Origin: Warburgia ugandensis
Taxonomy: Eukaryota > Streptophyta > Magnoliopsida > Canellales > Canellaceae
Direction: 5' to 3'
Assembly: GCA_035236585.1 (NCBI GenBank)
Contig: CP141136.1
Location: 50,609,136-50,673,135 of the forward strand
DNA length: 64,000 nt
Both the position numbers and the translations under genes were made by a program. Under the pieces are notes generated by a model. That model saw nothing but the letters and a program-made list of their open reading frames with translations. It made no database searches and had not been told where the DNA came from. The stretch's first letter is position 1, and each line of letters begins with the position of its first letter. Shown in pieces: positions 24,243 through 37,379 of the stretch.

Positions 24243-27200
24243 TGCGATGACTCGGGTTTTTGTAACACATTTTGTAATACATTTTTCAAATGCAGGGCCC
24301 TTAGTAGTAAAAAATTTTTGCAGAAAAAAGTAGTAGAATTTCTTTTCTTTAGAACATGTTTTGAAAAACCCAAGTCATCACTTCATACATAACATAAGTA
24401 GAATTTTTTGCAAGATAAAATTCGATTGAAGTAATATACTTTTATTAAATTCCAGAATCCATCTAGTGGTTCACAATATATCCTAGGTACTTGTCCAAAT
24501 TACATAATTTAAATTTCATGTCTCACCATACAATACAACACTCTCAAATAAAAATACATTTCTTCAAGGGGTATACCCTTGATTATTCTCCCAAGTCTTC
24601 TTTAGTGTTGAGCTCCTAACTCTCCTTCTCTGTATCTGAGATATTGTAAACATTGAAACATTTACAATATCTTAGCAAGCTATGCTTAGTAGGGGATTCA
24701 AGAAGCATAATAATTTGATAGTATAATCCTAATACTTCATAATGCCATTATTCATACTCATGGAGCAATCTCTTTACTTTGTCATATATGTACATCCTTA
24801 TATATACGATATACTATGTATAGATATATACATACGGTCAAAACCATGAAAAATAGTTAATATCTCAAAACATAATCATACCCAGCTTATGCTAAGTTGA
24901 TAAATCATCTAGACTCTGATGGAAATACTCTCTCATTTGAGTAGTATCAGTAATCTACAATTACTTAGCATCTCATCATGCCATACCATAAGGCATTTCA
25001 CTATGCCATGCATTGTAACGCAAAAATACTCAAAGGAATCTGTACTAGCATGCCTGGATAACTACCCAATAATCCACCTATACCATCCTTGGTGGAAATC
25101 ACAATATCCATGTCTATATGGGGAGGACAATGGTTGTCACAGTGGCAGCCTTCCCATAATTACCCCACCTGACTTTTGACCTCATTAAGACTTGGTATCT
25201 ATATAATAACAAGTTTTGGAGAGCGGGTGGCTAAACCCTACAATTCTCCTAGGATAGCATCCCTAGGCCTATGCATGTTTAAAAAAAACCACAAGCCTCC
25301 ATGCTTACATGTAAAGTAATTCTCATACATATCAGACAATCTATTTGTTTATGTAGGGCTTAAATATCTTCTAGTTCCATATTCCCTTAAAGTCTATTCC
25401 TCAATTCTAACTTAACCATTTCATATGTGTTTGGTTGGATCATAAGAGTCTTAGGGGATTTAATATAAGTATTAATATTACACTTGCCAATGTTTCTAGA
25501 CATAAGATCATGTAATCAACATGCACATCCCATGCAGTTGCATTCATAAAATCCTCTTACCTTCAAGTAGTGATTCATCTCTTTAGACCTTCCATGATCC
25601 TAACTTATGTATGTAATTTGTAAATCCATACATACTGTCAATATTTATGCAATCTGAATAATCATATCTATAGTCTTTGTGTAATCTTGTCCTTTGATAT
25701 AAAGGATTTAAATCTTGTGTCCTATCATGATCTATTTCCCTCAGATAGTATTGATCAATGGATCTAATGATTAGAATGATCTTCTAATCATTCATATCTA
25801 AGTATTTTCTATTCTAAGTCTTTATGTATTCCCTTCTTTGATCATGATCTTTCATAGATCCTTTGATAAAAAATTTATACTTGTTGATAAAGATCAAGGG
25901 CTCAGATCTTTCTATCATCTAGTTCTTCTTTGATCTATGTTCAATTGTTTGATCATCCCTAAGGAGGATGATCTTAGTTCTCTTCCTTGAATCATATTTG
26001 ATCAAGGGTTTGGATTCTCTATCTTGATTTGTCTACAACATACATACATAATAAAATACAACATTAAAATTCTCATTGTTCTTGATCATTGAAGATCCCA
26101 TGCATCTTCTTTGATCATCCTTATCTAACATACAATTTTTTTTTAGGGTTAGATAATTTGTTAACCTTTTATGCTGTTATTATTATTATTCAAGGAGTTA
26201 ATGTGTTAATGGTTGAAGATAACTTATTTCATCCTAAGTCTAGACTGCTCTTATTTCCAATTGGCTAAGGCTTACTAGTTGAATGGTTGAACACAAAGTG
26301 GTTACTTCAATCCTCATGTAAGCAGATGCTTAGACCTTACAAACATCAATGGAAGGTAGGGGAAGAGAGAGGCTCTATTAGATAACCCCCTTAACCACCA
26401 TATTTAGCATTCATTAGAGTGACCTTAGCTCAACCTTTCCTAAGGTTCCTAAGAGCATTTTAACCCCAAGTACTCTTTCTAATTGATTTTAATTAAATTG
26501 ATAAACATTTAAAATGTCATTCATGGGGTTTATTATTCTCCTAGTTTGGGCCAAGGTTTTGATAATCCTTATATTGCCATACTAATTATGGCCCTTACTA
26601 ATATTAACTCCAAGTCATTCACTCATCTTAATTGTCCATGAATCTCTATATTTCATTAGATTTCATTTTTGGTGATTTATGAATATTGAGACATAACCAC
26701 TAATTAAACAATTATATCTACTAACTTAAAGACAATTAAGATGCCTATACTATACTTTGACAATTCAAATAATCATACACTTTAAATCATAAGAGAATTG
26801 TACATCTATATCATTCTAAGGGCATTTGTACTCTAATATACTAACATGGATCCTGAGTTATAAAATATATGAAATTTTACTACTAATCTAATGGAATCAT
26901 GCTTAAACTTCAAATTCAAACTAACATGGCCTTAAGATAATTAAATCTATAAACCTAATAACAAACTAATAACATTTAGAGCATAGCATGTTAAATTTTA
27001 AGAAATACACTATCATGCTTCCTAATTTATAAATCAAATTTACCATTCTATTCTCAAATAAAAGACAATGAAACTAATTAGATTAAGATTATTGGAAACT
27101 TTAACTTATTATCCAATTATTAGATCTTAGATCTTTTCCTTTAAATCAAGGGTTTTAATTACTTTTCGGGTTTTTACTCCATTAAGATCTAAAGATCATA

Positions 27201-29078
27201 TGCACTTGTTTTTGTTGTATTTAATCCATAATCCAATTGGATTCCATCATAATATCATCCATTCGGTCTATCCCAAGGGTCTGATCATACTTGATCTTAT
27301 TGATCAAGTGGGTCCCTTTGTAGTTTTATGGTTTTTCTACCATAACGGGTAGATCCTTCAATTTATCTTTGATTTATCCAAATAAATCATGGATATTACT
27401 TTATTTTGACATTATATCATCAGTAAATTAGATCCCTATGATTTGATCATCTTTGATGTTGAAGATCATGAAAATTAAAAGCTTAATTCTTGAAAACAGA
27501 AAGTTTCTAAAATGTTTTTATCAATATTATGGTTTCAAAAGAAAATAGATGTTGCAAGCTTTCCATAGCTTCCTTCCAATCACAATTTGGAGCTTAGATG
27601 ACTCCACAATTGAACTTTGAAGTTCATAGTCATTCTAAGGGTCCAGATTTGATCTGGGCCTAGCGGAATAGACAGTCCGATGAGTAGGGCAGTAGGTTCG
27701 GTCAGGCATAATGATCACCATGCTCCCATCACTAGGACGCACGCAGTAATGTGCATCCTAGGACTGGCACTGTCGCATGGTCGTTTTGTCGGGACGGTGT
27801 CACACCCAGAGATGCTCCCACAGGGCACATTTCTGTGCGGGGTCTCGGGATTCCGATCCTTTAAAGAAGATTGGACCATCCAATCAATTCTTTTTCCATT
27901 AAGGGCTCAAAACTTGATAAAAATCCTTGAAATTTCTACCCTAGGGTTTTTAGACCCTTTTAGATCAATTGTATGGCTCAGATTTTCCATATGAGCCTAT
28001 CATCATCCAGAATTGAAGGGTTCCTACCCTCACATGATTTTTATTATTTTTAACCTAAACTTTATTTTAGAAAAATAAAATTTACATAAAATAACATGGA
28101 ATAAGTGTGGAAAGGGTTTCCACCTACCTGATTGGAGAAAAATGACAATTTTGCAGTCCAAATTAAAAGAATACCCACTTGATGATAAGATAGCGAAGAA
28201 CTGCTTGTTTTGAGATTTCTCATTGATTGCATGATTGGATCTTGAAATTGATTTGGGTTTTTATTGGATATGGTAGTCTAGGAACTTATGGATGGTGGGA
28301 TTTGTCAGTTTTGATTTGGACCAAAGTGCCTAATTGAATTTAGGTCTCTTATTCCAATTTAGAGAGAGGAGAGAGCAAGTAAAAGAAGGGAGATTTTTGG
28401 GAGTTTTGGAATTTAAAGAAGGAATCTAGATCTGGTTTTTAATGTTAAACAAGATGATTGCGTGTGAATTTTAATGAACATTTTTTGGAGGATTTTTGGA
28501 GGTGTATTTATAGATGTTTGTCAATTTTTCATAATTACTTGTAATAATTATGTTTCAATTCTTTTGAATATTAAATTAACATTGGATCCTCCACTACCAC
28601 CTTCTTCTCCACTTGCATTTGGTAGTGGTTTGACCACTTATTACGTGTTTTCTAGCCATTGGATTCATTTATGGGCCCCATAGGGGTGTGAAAGGACCAC
28701 TTTGCCCTATTATAGAGAAAAATCTATTTTATTCTCCCGAGCTCAAAATTGAGCGTACTTACTAGCATTGGAATCATATTTCTAATTACATTCAAAACTT
28801 GATGTCTTAGGCCTTGATTATAGATAAAATTACTATTTTGCCCTTTTATTGATAAAAATAAAGAAAATTAGGGATTTTTCATTTTAATTTAGAATTGAAC
28901 ATACTTAGTGTCATTTCGATCGGGTTTTCAAGTACATTCATACTTTATAATTTTTAAATCATGTTTTAATCACTATTAAAAGAGAATTTCCAATAATCTA
29001 ATTTTTCACCCTAGAATTTCTAAAAATTCAAACTAAATTGATTTTCTCAATCAATTTAGAAAGATTGGGGTTATTATA
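24243..29078 (-). mobile_element. Chr-2 5' LTR (4.8 kb)
   Basis: On the - strand it starts TATAATAACCCCAATC at 29078 and ends GAGTCATCGCA at 24243, decayed forms of TGTAATAACCCC and GGTCGTCACA. It is unusually long for a plant LTR. No coding capacity is recognised. The ORF at 27680-27994 aligns to non-coding LTR copies (16318-16560, 20340-20460) and is not a gene. It shares its whole right 3.9 kb with the 3' LTR and its left ~1 kb with 62911-64000. Confidence 0.85.
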
Positions 29079-29084
29079 GTAATA

Positions 29085-29967
29085 ATATAGGTTAGGGGTA
29101 AACCATTGCTGCATGGAGATGGAGGTGGTTTGTAAATGGTTTACCCTTGTGCAAGAAGATTTATTTATAGGCCCCATTGTAAAATCACCTCAATCTTTTA
29201 TCTTTCCTAGATTTTATATTTGCATTATTAGAGTAGTATTTTGTAATTGTTTGGTAGCATAATTTCATATAATGATACTAATCTTTTAATGGTTGCATAT
29301 CTTTTAGGTTGTTGCATTTTTTGTGTATTTCTATGCAATATTTATCTACTTTAAAGTAATTTATTGTGCCATGATGAATGAAAATTGATTAGTAAGGGCA
29401 TAATAGCTTATAAGATGAAGGATGGATTTCATCACCACCTCTTGGCCTACCTAAGCTAATCATCACCTACTTTGCACCCTAGCCTTTCATCTTAATTTAA
29501 TAGTCACTTTGAAGAGATCAACAAAAGCCTTCAAGCTCATAAGACCCTCTTAGAAGGAGGGAAACTATTGTCACTGCAGTGGCTGTGAACTAAATAACTA
29601 TTTTGGTATTTAAATAAGTAGCTCTGCCAACACATCATGTGACTCAGATTATCTATGGATAATGATGTGTCTTAAATATTGTCATAAGTGCATAACTTTA
29701 TTGGAGTGCAGAATTGAAAAATATGGGTCTATCCCTTGAAGACTCTTTGATGAATGAGATTTAATTAGTATTTAGGCCTCCTTTAACCAAGGCAAGCATT
29801 CAAGTGAAAGAAATTTATAAAGACAAGAAACTAAGAAAAAGGAAACAACTATTAAAGAGGACGCATCTAAGCTAAGCAACTAAACTGTAAATCCTAAATT
29901 AGAAAGCAGGTAATTAAGGAAACTAAGAAACTATCTAAATAAGTAAGGAAATAAACTAGGAAACTTT
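29085..29967 (+). mobile_element. Athila-type 5' leader fragment (Ath-2)
   Basis: Plus-strand sequence matching the PBS-to-gag leader of NA-1 (53810-54500). Landmarks are GGTTTACCCTTGTGCAAG, the ATTAGTAAGGGCATAATAGC..AAGATGAAGG block (29388-29430), CCACCTCTTGGCCTACC, and ATTGTCACTGCAGTGGCTGTG (29568-29588). The reverse complement of the same leader is found in Ath-3 and Ath-4. No LTR or coding part of this element remains. It is cut by the Chr-2 LTR on the left and by the Ath-3 LTR on the right. Confidence 0.7.
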
Positions 29968-31083
29968 TGTTGATTGTTTTCTACAATGGCACGGGCTATT
30001 ATAATATAGCTTATGCAAGTATAGGTCGATCCCAAGGGGACTTGACTTAATTAAAATGAATTTTAAATAAAATTTAATTACCCACTAATTGACAGAAATA
30101 ACGGTGAACTTAAAATTTAGACTCATTGCATTAGTGAAAAGTACAAAAAATTTGAACTAAAAAGACAAAAAAATAATTGAATTAAAAAGTAAAATCAACG
30201 TCTCTGGCTTGATCATGGTAAATTTCTTCGAAACTAGTAACATCAAAGTTGATCAGCCATCATCAATCTCTAAATAATACTTACGATTAATGATCCAATA
30301 GATGGATTGTTTAGATTTTCCAATATTTTGATGATCTAGACTACGGAAAGATTTTGCATTTTGGAAAAGGATAGAACTGGGATGTATGAGAAATTAAAAT
30401 TAAAGTGTAAATGGAAAATTTTGATTTTGTCACTTATATTTTAAAGGCTAAAACACAAGAGGAAGATGACATAGTCCGCTATTTCAAACAACTCCTGTGT
30501 TCTTTAAAACTCTGAAACAAACGGGGAAACCATGGATGGAAAGAAAAACCTTGATTGGATTTTGCTCCAACACAAAAATGGAATGTAACGAAAGCAGAAA
30601 CAAAAAAAAACAATGTAAAATGAAGGTAAAACTAATGGAAAGCAAAGTAGAAAAATAGTTGAAAACATGGGAGATACAAGGAACGAAGGAGAATGGAGAA
30701 AGAAGATGGGTGATGAGTTTTCATTGGAGTAGGGCATCGAAGTTGACTGGGAATCAGTTCTTCTTGCTATGGTATCTGATTCTAGTTTTCCTACGGTGTA
30801 GAAAATCTAAGAGAAAGAAAAGAGAAGTAGAGAGAGAAAATAGAGAGGTGGAGCTGGATTGGGATTGCACTATAATGCAAAGAGTGAGGGAGATGGGTTG
30901 GGATGGAAGATGGGATTCAGTCTCCTTCTTAAAAGTTTCTTACGATGATAAAAAGAATAGTTCTAAGAAGAGAACCAACCAAAAAGAGAGATGGGCATGG
31001 AAAGTGAGGGAATACAGGGGACAAGAAGAAAAGAAAGAGGAATAAAGTTGACGAGAGAGTAAGTGTCATGGTCCAATTTTTCC

Positions 31084-31881
31084 CTTTCATATATATATAT
31101 ATATATATAATTGGTTTCAAAATTTCTAGATTATGTATTTCCTCATGCTTCTTTCAAGCATACCTCATAACTTTTTCATATCATGACTAACCCTTTATTT
31201 GAAGTTTTCTTGATAATTCCTATTAAAAGAGTACATTTTGACTTTGTAGTCATCCACTCTCAAGCCTTTAAAAAATCCATAATTTATCAAATATTCTTCA
31301 ATTCTCAACAATCTACCATAAGCTCTTTAGGGTTTATGTAATCAATGGTAAGATTATACTAAAAGAATGTCCTTACAGTATGTTATACATTCAGTAAGAG
31401 ATAAATTTCTCTAATTATCATAGTCATTTCATATTTTAATATCATCTTCCACCTTTGTTGGGTCAAATTCCATATCATCCTTAAAATTTATATGACCCTA
31501 AACTTTACTTCTTTTGGTCAATATTAACACTTATCAGATAGTTGAAAATTTTTGTAAGTGTTTAGCATATACTCTATAATTGCTCATCATTTTCTTATAT
31601 CAATTCCATGTATCATTACCAATTCATCTAATATATTTCATTCTCCTCAAATTCATGAATATCATTTATCCAACTCATATAACTCAAAATTTGTTTTGAT
31701 TTCATACTATGATGTTTCATTTCCAATTCCCAATTGATGATAATAAATTTGGAAATGCTCATCCTTATAGAGTGAAAGGGTACTTAATTTCCTCAATAAT
31801 ATCATTTATATTCAATGCATCCTCACATTTATGTTCAACTCATATAACTTGCAAAAATATTCACTTTAGGAAAACAAAGTT
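31084..31881 (+). mobile_element. Insertion in the Ath-3 LTR carrying a Chr-2-like interior fragment
   Basis: The LTR is continuous at 41900-41935 but is interrupted here. The core, 31127-31832, matches Chr-2 interior 22303-22913 in the same orientation, with about 105 extra bases at 31420-31525. Its left edge (CTTTCAT plus an AT run, 31085-31109) resembles the Ath-4 tail at 42363-42390. Its right edge (31856-31880) is an exact 25-base inverted copy of 33321-33345 in the Ath-3 tail. I see no terminal repeats or target duplication. Confidence 0.75.
31089..31109. repeat. (AT)n microsatellite
   Basis: AT run at the left edge of the insertion in the Ath-3 LTR. Confidence 0.9.
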
Positions 31882-32499
31882 CTAGCCCGAGGAGAGAGAT
31901 CATGTGTCTCCTTATGAGGCAGTCCCTTTCTTATCTCCATGATCAATCTAAAGATAGATAGCTAGTCTCCCTTGCTTTCTTCCTCTTTTAAAGCTTCTCA
32001 CCTTTTAAGCTCAATTTCTCTTTTAATTTTGTAATATTTCCTTCTACGATGCTTCTTTTTTTTTTTTTTTATCGGGGTTTTCCCTTTCTTTTGAGCTTTT
32101 CTCCACCTTCCTCTTTAATTTGGTTCCTTTTCTTATACTTAAAAGCAAATATCCAAGAATCCTTTTTTATTCCTTTGGGCATCTCCATCGTATATCTTGG
32201 GCCCCCTGTAGCCTTTTCTGCATTGATGGGTAATATGGTCCATTGATTTGATCCAAGCCATTAATACCCCATCTGATTGATGTACACCATACAAAACTAA
32301 ATTTGAATCATTTTAATCATATTTTAATCCTTTGATTAGCTCCTAATGATTATCTGATCGTTAAATTTTGCAAATCAATGGTTAGATAATTTATTGGAGC
32401 TAAAATACAAAATTAAGTTAAAAATTATAAAATTGAATGATCAATGATCTAATTAAATGCTAAATTAGAGGTATTTTAGCCAAAATTTAACAATTAACA

Positions 32500-34157
32500 C
32501 ACACCCCAACCAGCATTTTGCTAGTCCCAAGCAAACATGAGAAAAACAAAATTGCAAAGTTGATACAAATTGCCACTTTTTTAGGTACTTGTAATTGCAT
32601 TTCACATATGCAACAAGCCCTTAAACCCCTAAGTCACCCCTCATAGACAAGTTAAGCCTCGTGATGGTTTGTAGTGAATATACTCACAAAATTCAAAAAT
32701 CTTTTACAAGTCAAATTTCATTGTCTCCTCAAAGAATTATGTCTAATAAATCTATGAACTTTAGCATACTCATAAAAATGAATGTAAATTTCAAAACTCT
32801 ACCATATGCTAAATATAATTCTAATTAAGCTCATATCTTAGAGTGAGTATGTGTACAGTTTACATATACAATAATCTTTATCTCTAAATAGACTCTAACT
32901 TTTGAAACCCACATGAAATATGTCTTGGCCTCAATCTTTGGTAATAGATATATATACTTAGAAATAGAGTCTCTCAGATAAAGGGTCACATCATATCTCT
33001 CTTTTAAATATGTGAGTAAAGTCAATAAAAACAAAATTATTTCACATATACTTATGAAGGAAAGGAAGCTACTAAGGAATTTAATTTTCATCTGTTTAGA
33101 ATGAATAAGATGTCATTACCTTTGTACTTTTAAAAATACTACCCTTTAAATTCTATCTTTTCATATCCTCATCGAGACTATATTCATCCTAAAATCAATA
33201 GGTCTTTAATTGCAATGAAATGTAGGCTTAGGACAAGGTACCAAAGAAAGGGTATAAAGTATATTCAAAATTCTTAAAAAATAAGTATAGGTCATCTATT
33301 ATAGTTGATAACTCTTATTTACTTTGTTTTCCTAAAGTGAATATTTATTTTTTCACTTTTCTACATTCTTTGAACTTTTTTTCAGCACTTTTTCTTTCTT
33401 TTCAATACTTTTGAATCTCTTCAGGGAACATTTCTTTTCTTGGTATTTAATTTTATACTTTTATTACAACTAAAAAGTATCTCTTCATTCCTCTCTAACT
33501 TATATTTTGAAAAAAATATGTAATGGATATATTATGGGTAAAGTCATAATTTGGGTGAGAAAAGAAAAGGCTTATATAAAATGCTAAAATTGGCTAAGTT
33601 GTGGTAAAAATACTTTTGGGTAGGCTTTATGTCTCTAGGTTAACAACAAGGATGGCCGAAATATTGTTTTAGTGAACTTCCAAAAATTTAAAGATATTCT
33701 TATAATAACTTAAGTAATTAGCCAAATTTAAAAATTCATGGCAACAAAATTTACTTTGAGCACACTAAAGAAAATTTTGGCACATTTATAACATCTCAAA
33801 AAGAATGAATGGGTCTAAAAATCACTTAGGTTATAGGTTTCTACTAAATTTCTTTAGTTTCTCTAAGCTGTAACTACTTATCTATTTAGAGTATGTATTT
33901 GTAATTGCATGTACAAAGATGATCTAAGACTTTGCTTTCATAGAATACTTTAAAAAATGAGTAAAGTGATGAATTAATCATTTAAAATTTCATTAATGAG
34001 CCAAAGTTATCTAGATTATACTTCAAAAAAGTCAAATCCTCACCATACTCTAGGAATTGACCTATAATTTTTCAAAATTTTTTAAAAATCAAAGAAATTA
34101 GCCAAAAAAATCATTTAAAAAAATAGATTTTTTTTAGAATGCTACACCCCCCAACTT
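32500..34157 (-). other. Ath-3 non-coding tail
   Basis: On the - strand it runs from AAGTTGGGGGGTGT (34144-34157), next to a TTGGGGACAATTTTC block, to the GGTTGGGGTGTG tract before the 3' LTR. It is collinear with the tails of NA-1, Ath-1 and Ath-4. Shared blocks include the CTAGCAAAATGCTGGTTGG end, the GCAACAAGCCC..ACCCCTAAGTCACC block (plus strand, about 32610-32640) and the ATGAAATGTAGGCTTAGGAC block (33218). No ORF of substance. Confidence 0.7.
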
Positions 34158-34439
34158 GAAAAGAAAATTGTCCCCAATGTTTAAAAAGTAGGACCAGAAA
34201 TAAATACAGGAGATGTTAAAAATAAAAAATACAAAAATGCAAAAAGATAATACAAAGGGATCAAATCCACTCAATTATGATAAACAAGATCCTCCAAAGT
34301 TGTGGACTCAACTTTTGGATTCTCATTTTTTAGTAAAGGCTTTAAATGTTGACCATTCACTTTAAAAGTATAGGCAGTCCTAGCATCCTCAATCTTGACG
34401 CTCCCGTATGGAAAAAACGTCTTTGACTATATATATGAA

Positions 34440-35270
34440 CTGGTCCATTAAGATTTATGATTACCTAGAAATAGGTGAAGCTTAGAATTGTAAACTAGAA
34501 CCTTTTGGTTTAGGGTAAAGGATTTTCTTATTATGTTTTTATCATGAAAAACCTTCATCTTTTTCTTATAAATCCTATTACTCTCATAAGCTTCTTGTCT
34601 CATCTCTTCCAACTCATTAAGTTGGAGTTTTTTAAGTGAGTGTACTTTATTCATGTTGAAACTAAAGGTCTTTATTGCCCAGTAGGCTCTATGTTCCAAT
34701 TCCAAGGAAAATTGCAACCCTTACCGTCTATAATACTATAGGGAGACATACCAATTGGAGTTTGATGTGTAGTCCTGTAAGCCCATAGTGCATTTGTCAG
34801 TCTAAGTGACCAATCCTTACAGTCCTAATTAACAGTCTTTGAAGTTTGTTTTATGGCATGATTGGATACTTCTACTTGTGCACTTGCTTGTTGGTGATAT
34901 GGTGTCACAACTTTATGTGTGATGTTATATTTTTTTCATGAGTGTTTCAAATAGCTTGTTGCAAAAGTATGTACGATTATCACGTATAATGGTTTGAGGG
35001 GTTCAAAATTTAGAAAAAATATTTTCTTTTAAGAATTTAATAACTATTTTGTGATCATTATGCCTACATAGGATAGCCTCAATCCGTTTGGATATGTAGT
35101 CTATAGTCATTAAGATGGACAGGTAGCCAAAAGAAGGTGGGAATGACCCTATAAAATCAATGCCCCAATAATAAAAAACATTGATTACAAGGATAGGTTT
35201 GAGAGGCATTATATTGCTACACGTTATTCCTCTTAAATTTTGACATCACTTACAAGCTTTACAGAACACA
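34440..35270 (-). pseudogene. Athila integrase remnant (Ath-3)
   Basis: The core N-part (35003-35209) reads NVFYYWGIDFIGSFPPSFGY with the first catalytic Asp, and NDHKIVIKFLKENIF. The C-terminal part (34448-34717) reads LELEHRAYWAIKTF, LQLNELEEMRQEAYES and RKSFTLNQKVLVYNSKLHLF. Between them, the region with the second Asp and the Glu is broken by stops and frameshifts. It is collinear with the better preserved Ath-4 integrase (43398-44420). Not functional. Confidence 0.9.
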
Positions 35271-35410
35271 TGGTAGGAACCACATTGCAAAATCTTTGCA
35301 ACTATTTTCTGTGTAGAAAAATGTCCACTACATGCTTCTAAATGACAAAATGAGATGACACATCTCCTAATTATTTGATTTGGGAAGTACTTAAATTAGT
35401 ATGTATCATC

Positions 35411-35900
35411 CTAGAAGTAGTGCTTAATATTGGAGAAATTCTTTTTCTTTTCCTGTTTGTTCAAATGTTTAGGAATCTTCCCTGTGACTAAATAATTTGC
35501 AATATCAACAAACCAGGGGTAGTGGGAAACATGAAAAAGTTTCTCATTAAGGAAAGTGTCCTTAATTGGCAACTCATCCAAAGGTTCTACTAGGATTAGG
35601 CAAGATAAGTGGTCAGCTACAACATTCTCTACTATTTTCTTATCTTTTATCGCATTATCAAACTCTTGGAGTAGAAAAATCCATCTAATTAGTTTAGGCT
35701 TAGCATCTTTCATGGAAAGAATACTTGAGGCCTGAGTGATTCGTGAAAATGATTATTTTAGATCCAACCATATGAGACTTAAATTTATCCAATGCGAAGA
35801 TAACTGTTAGGAGTTCTTTCTCCATAGTGGAATAGTTCATTTAAGTTCTACTAAGGCTCCTACTTGTATACTAGATGACATATAGCTTTTTCCCTTTTCT
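35411..35900 (-). pseudogene. RNase H end and connection region (Ath-3)
   Basis: 35411-35713 reads KDAKPKLIRWIFLLQEFD, ENVVADHLSCL (the end of the RNase H domain) and a DIANYLVTGKIP block. This is the standard order before the integrase zinc-binding region in Athila pol. The preceding part (35714-35900) is broken. RNase H removes RNA from the RNA:DNA hybrid during reverse transcription. This copy is split by stops. Confidence 0.85.
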
Positions 35901-36990
35901 CTACCCTAGTTTAGCTCCTACAGCATAATCATTAGCATCGCATAAGATTTCAAAGGGTAGAGTCCAATGTGATTGCATGATAGGTGCAGTGGTTAACTTG
36001 TCTTTCAGCAATGTAAAAGCATTTTTGTCAAATATCATTCCACTCAAAAGGGGTATCCTTTGTAAGTAGGTGACACACTGATCAGGTATTGCACTAAAAT
36101 CTTTAATAAACCTCCTACAAAATCCGACATGACCTAGGAAGGAGCAAATGTCCTTAAAAGATTTGGGGATAGGTAAATTGGTAATTAGATCAACTTTGGC
36201 TCCATCTACCTCTATACCTTTGGATGACACTCTGTGGCAAAGGATAATTTCCTTCAAAAACATGAAATAATACTTCTCCAAACTAAGCACTAGGTTCTTT
36301 TTCTTCAGAATGACTTCATACTTTTCTTATATTTTCTAGACATGTGTTAAATGAATCACCAAAAATAGAAAAATCGTCCATGAAAAAATCTAACTCTCTA
36401 CCATATCACTAAAGAATCTCAACATGTAGCGTTGAAATGTGGTAAGAGTATTGCATAATCCAAACAACATTCTTTTGTAAGCAAAAGTGTGAAAATAACG
36501 TGTAAAAATCATCTTTTCTTGATCCTTAGGTGTAATTTCTATCTGATTATACCCTGAGTAACCATCTAGAAAATAGTAATACTAATATCTTACAACCCTT
36601 TCTAACATCTGACCAACAAAAGGAAAAGTAAAATGGTCTTTTCTAGTGATAACATTTAACTTTCTATAGTCAATGCACATGCGCCAACCAGTGGTAACTC
36701 TAGTAAGAATTAATTCATTGTTGACATTAGTGATTAGTGTCAGTACATACTTTTTTGGAACTACTTGAATTAGACTTAGCCATTTTCTATCACTTATGGG
36801 ATAGATGATTCCCACATCATGTAACTTAAAGACTTCTACTCTAACCCCATCTCTCATATTAGGATTTAACCTTGTTTGCAACTAAAGACATGATTTAGCT
36901 TCATCCATCATATATATACTATGGGTACAGATTAAAGGGTTAATTCCTTTTATATCATCAATGGTCGATCTTATAACACCTTTGTGTTCC
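35901..36990 (-). pseudogene. Reverse transcriptase remnant (Ath-3)
   Basis: From right to left: 36582-36881 has LHDVGIIYPISDRKWLSLIQ, VVPKKY and MCIDYRKLNVITRKDHF. The catalytic FMDD box lies at 36373-36384 in a shifted frame (plus-strand ATCGTCCAT). 35901-36290 has SSKGIEVDGAKVDLI, SFLGHVGFCRRFIKDFS and LPFEILCDANDYAVGA, which leads into RNase H. Order and wording are those of Athila RT. At least two frameshifts and several stops make it inactive. Confidence 0.92.
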
Positions 36991-37379
36991 TTTAAAGTGT
37001 CTATTAACTGTTCCTCCTAAGATGTTTCTAATTGGGAGCAAATTATCATAAGAAAAGTCTTTTTCTTTCCTAAAGACATTTTAAATCTGATGGTAGAGAT
37101 TTCAATTCAAGCATTGAGGTTCTACTAAAGATGGAAGGGGAGTGGACTCCCTTGGTAAAAATTCCTCAAAATGAGGTTTGCATTTTTCTAAATCCATGAT
37201 AGGAATAGAATCAAGGAGGGCATTAAATTCCTCTACTCATGCATCCTCATTAAACTCATTAAAGTGGGTCAAATAGGCCTCAAGTGGGTCCAATAAGGAA
37301 GATAAAAAAAATTGATCTTGCACAACTAAATTTATAATGTTTACAGTATGTAAGTCATTAGTAATTTCACTAGGTTGCT

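Larger units (their letters stand above)
29968..32499 (-). mobile_element. Ath-3 3' LTR with internal insertion
   Basis: On the - strand it starts TGTTAATTGTTAAATTTTGG at 32499, after a GGTTGGGGTGTG purine tract. It ends in CAATCAACA at 29968, with the conserved GGATCGACC..TTGCATAAGC..TATAATAGCCCGTGCC segment at about 29990-30040. It aligns with the middle LTR (40802-42043), except for an extra ~0.8 kb at 31084-31881. GA-rich tracts here are the reverse of the CT-rich tracts in the other Athila LTRs. ORFs in them (for example 30659-31045) are compositional. Confidence 0.85.

Noticed and set aside
27680-27994. 104-codon ORF
   Set aside because: Its sequence aligns to LTR stretches at 16440-16560 and 20340-20460 where the frame is broken. 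It is a chance ORF.
30659-31045. 128-codon basic ORF
   Set aside because: It lies in the GA-rich part of the Ath-3 LTR. The matching LTR at 41500-41880 does not keep the frame.
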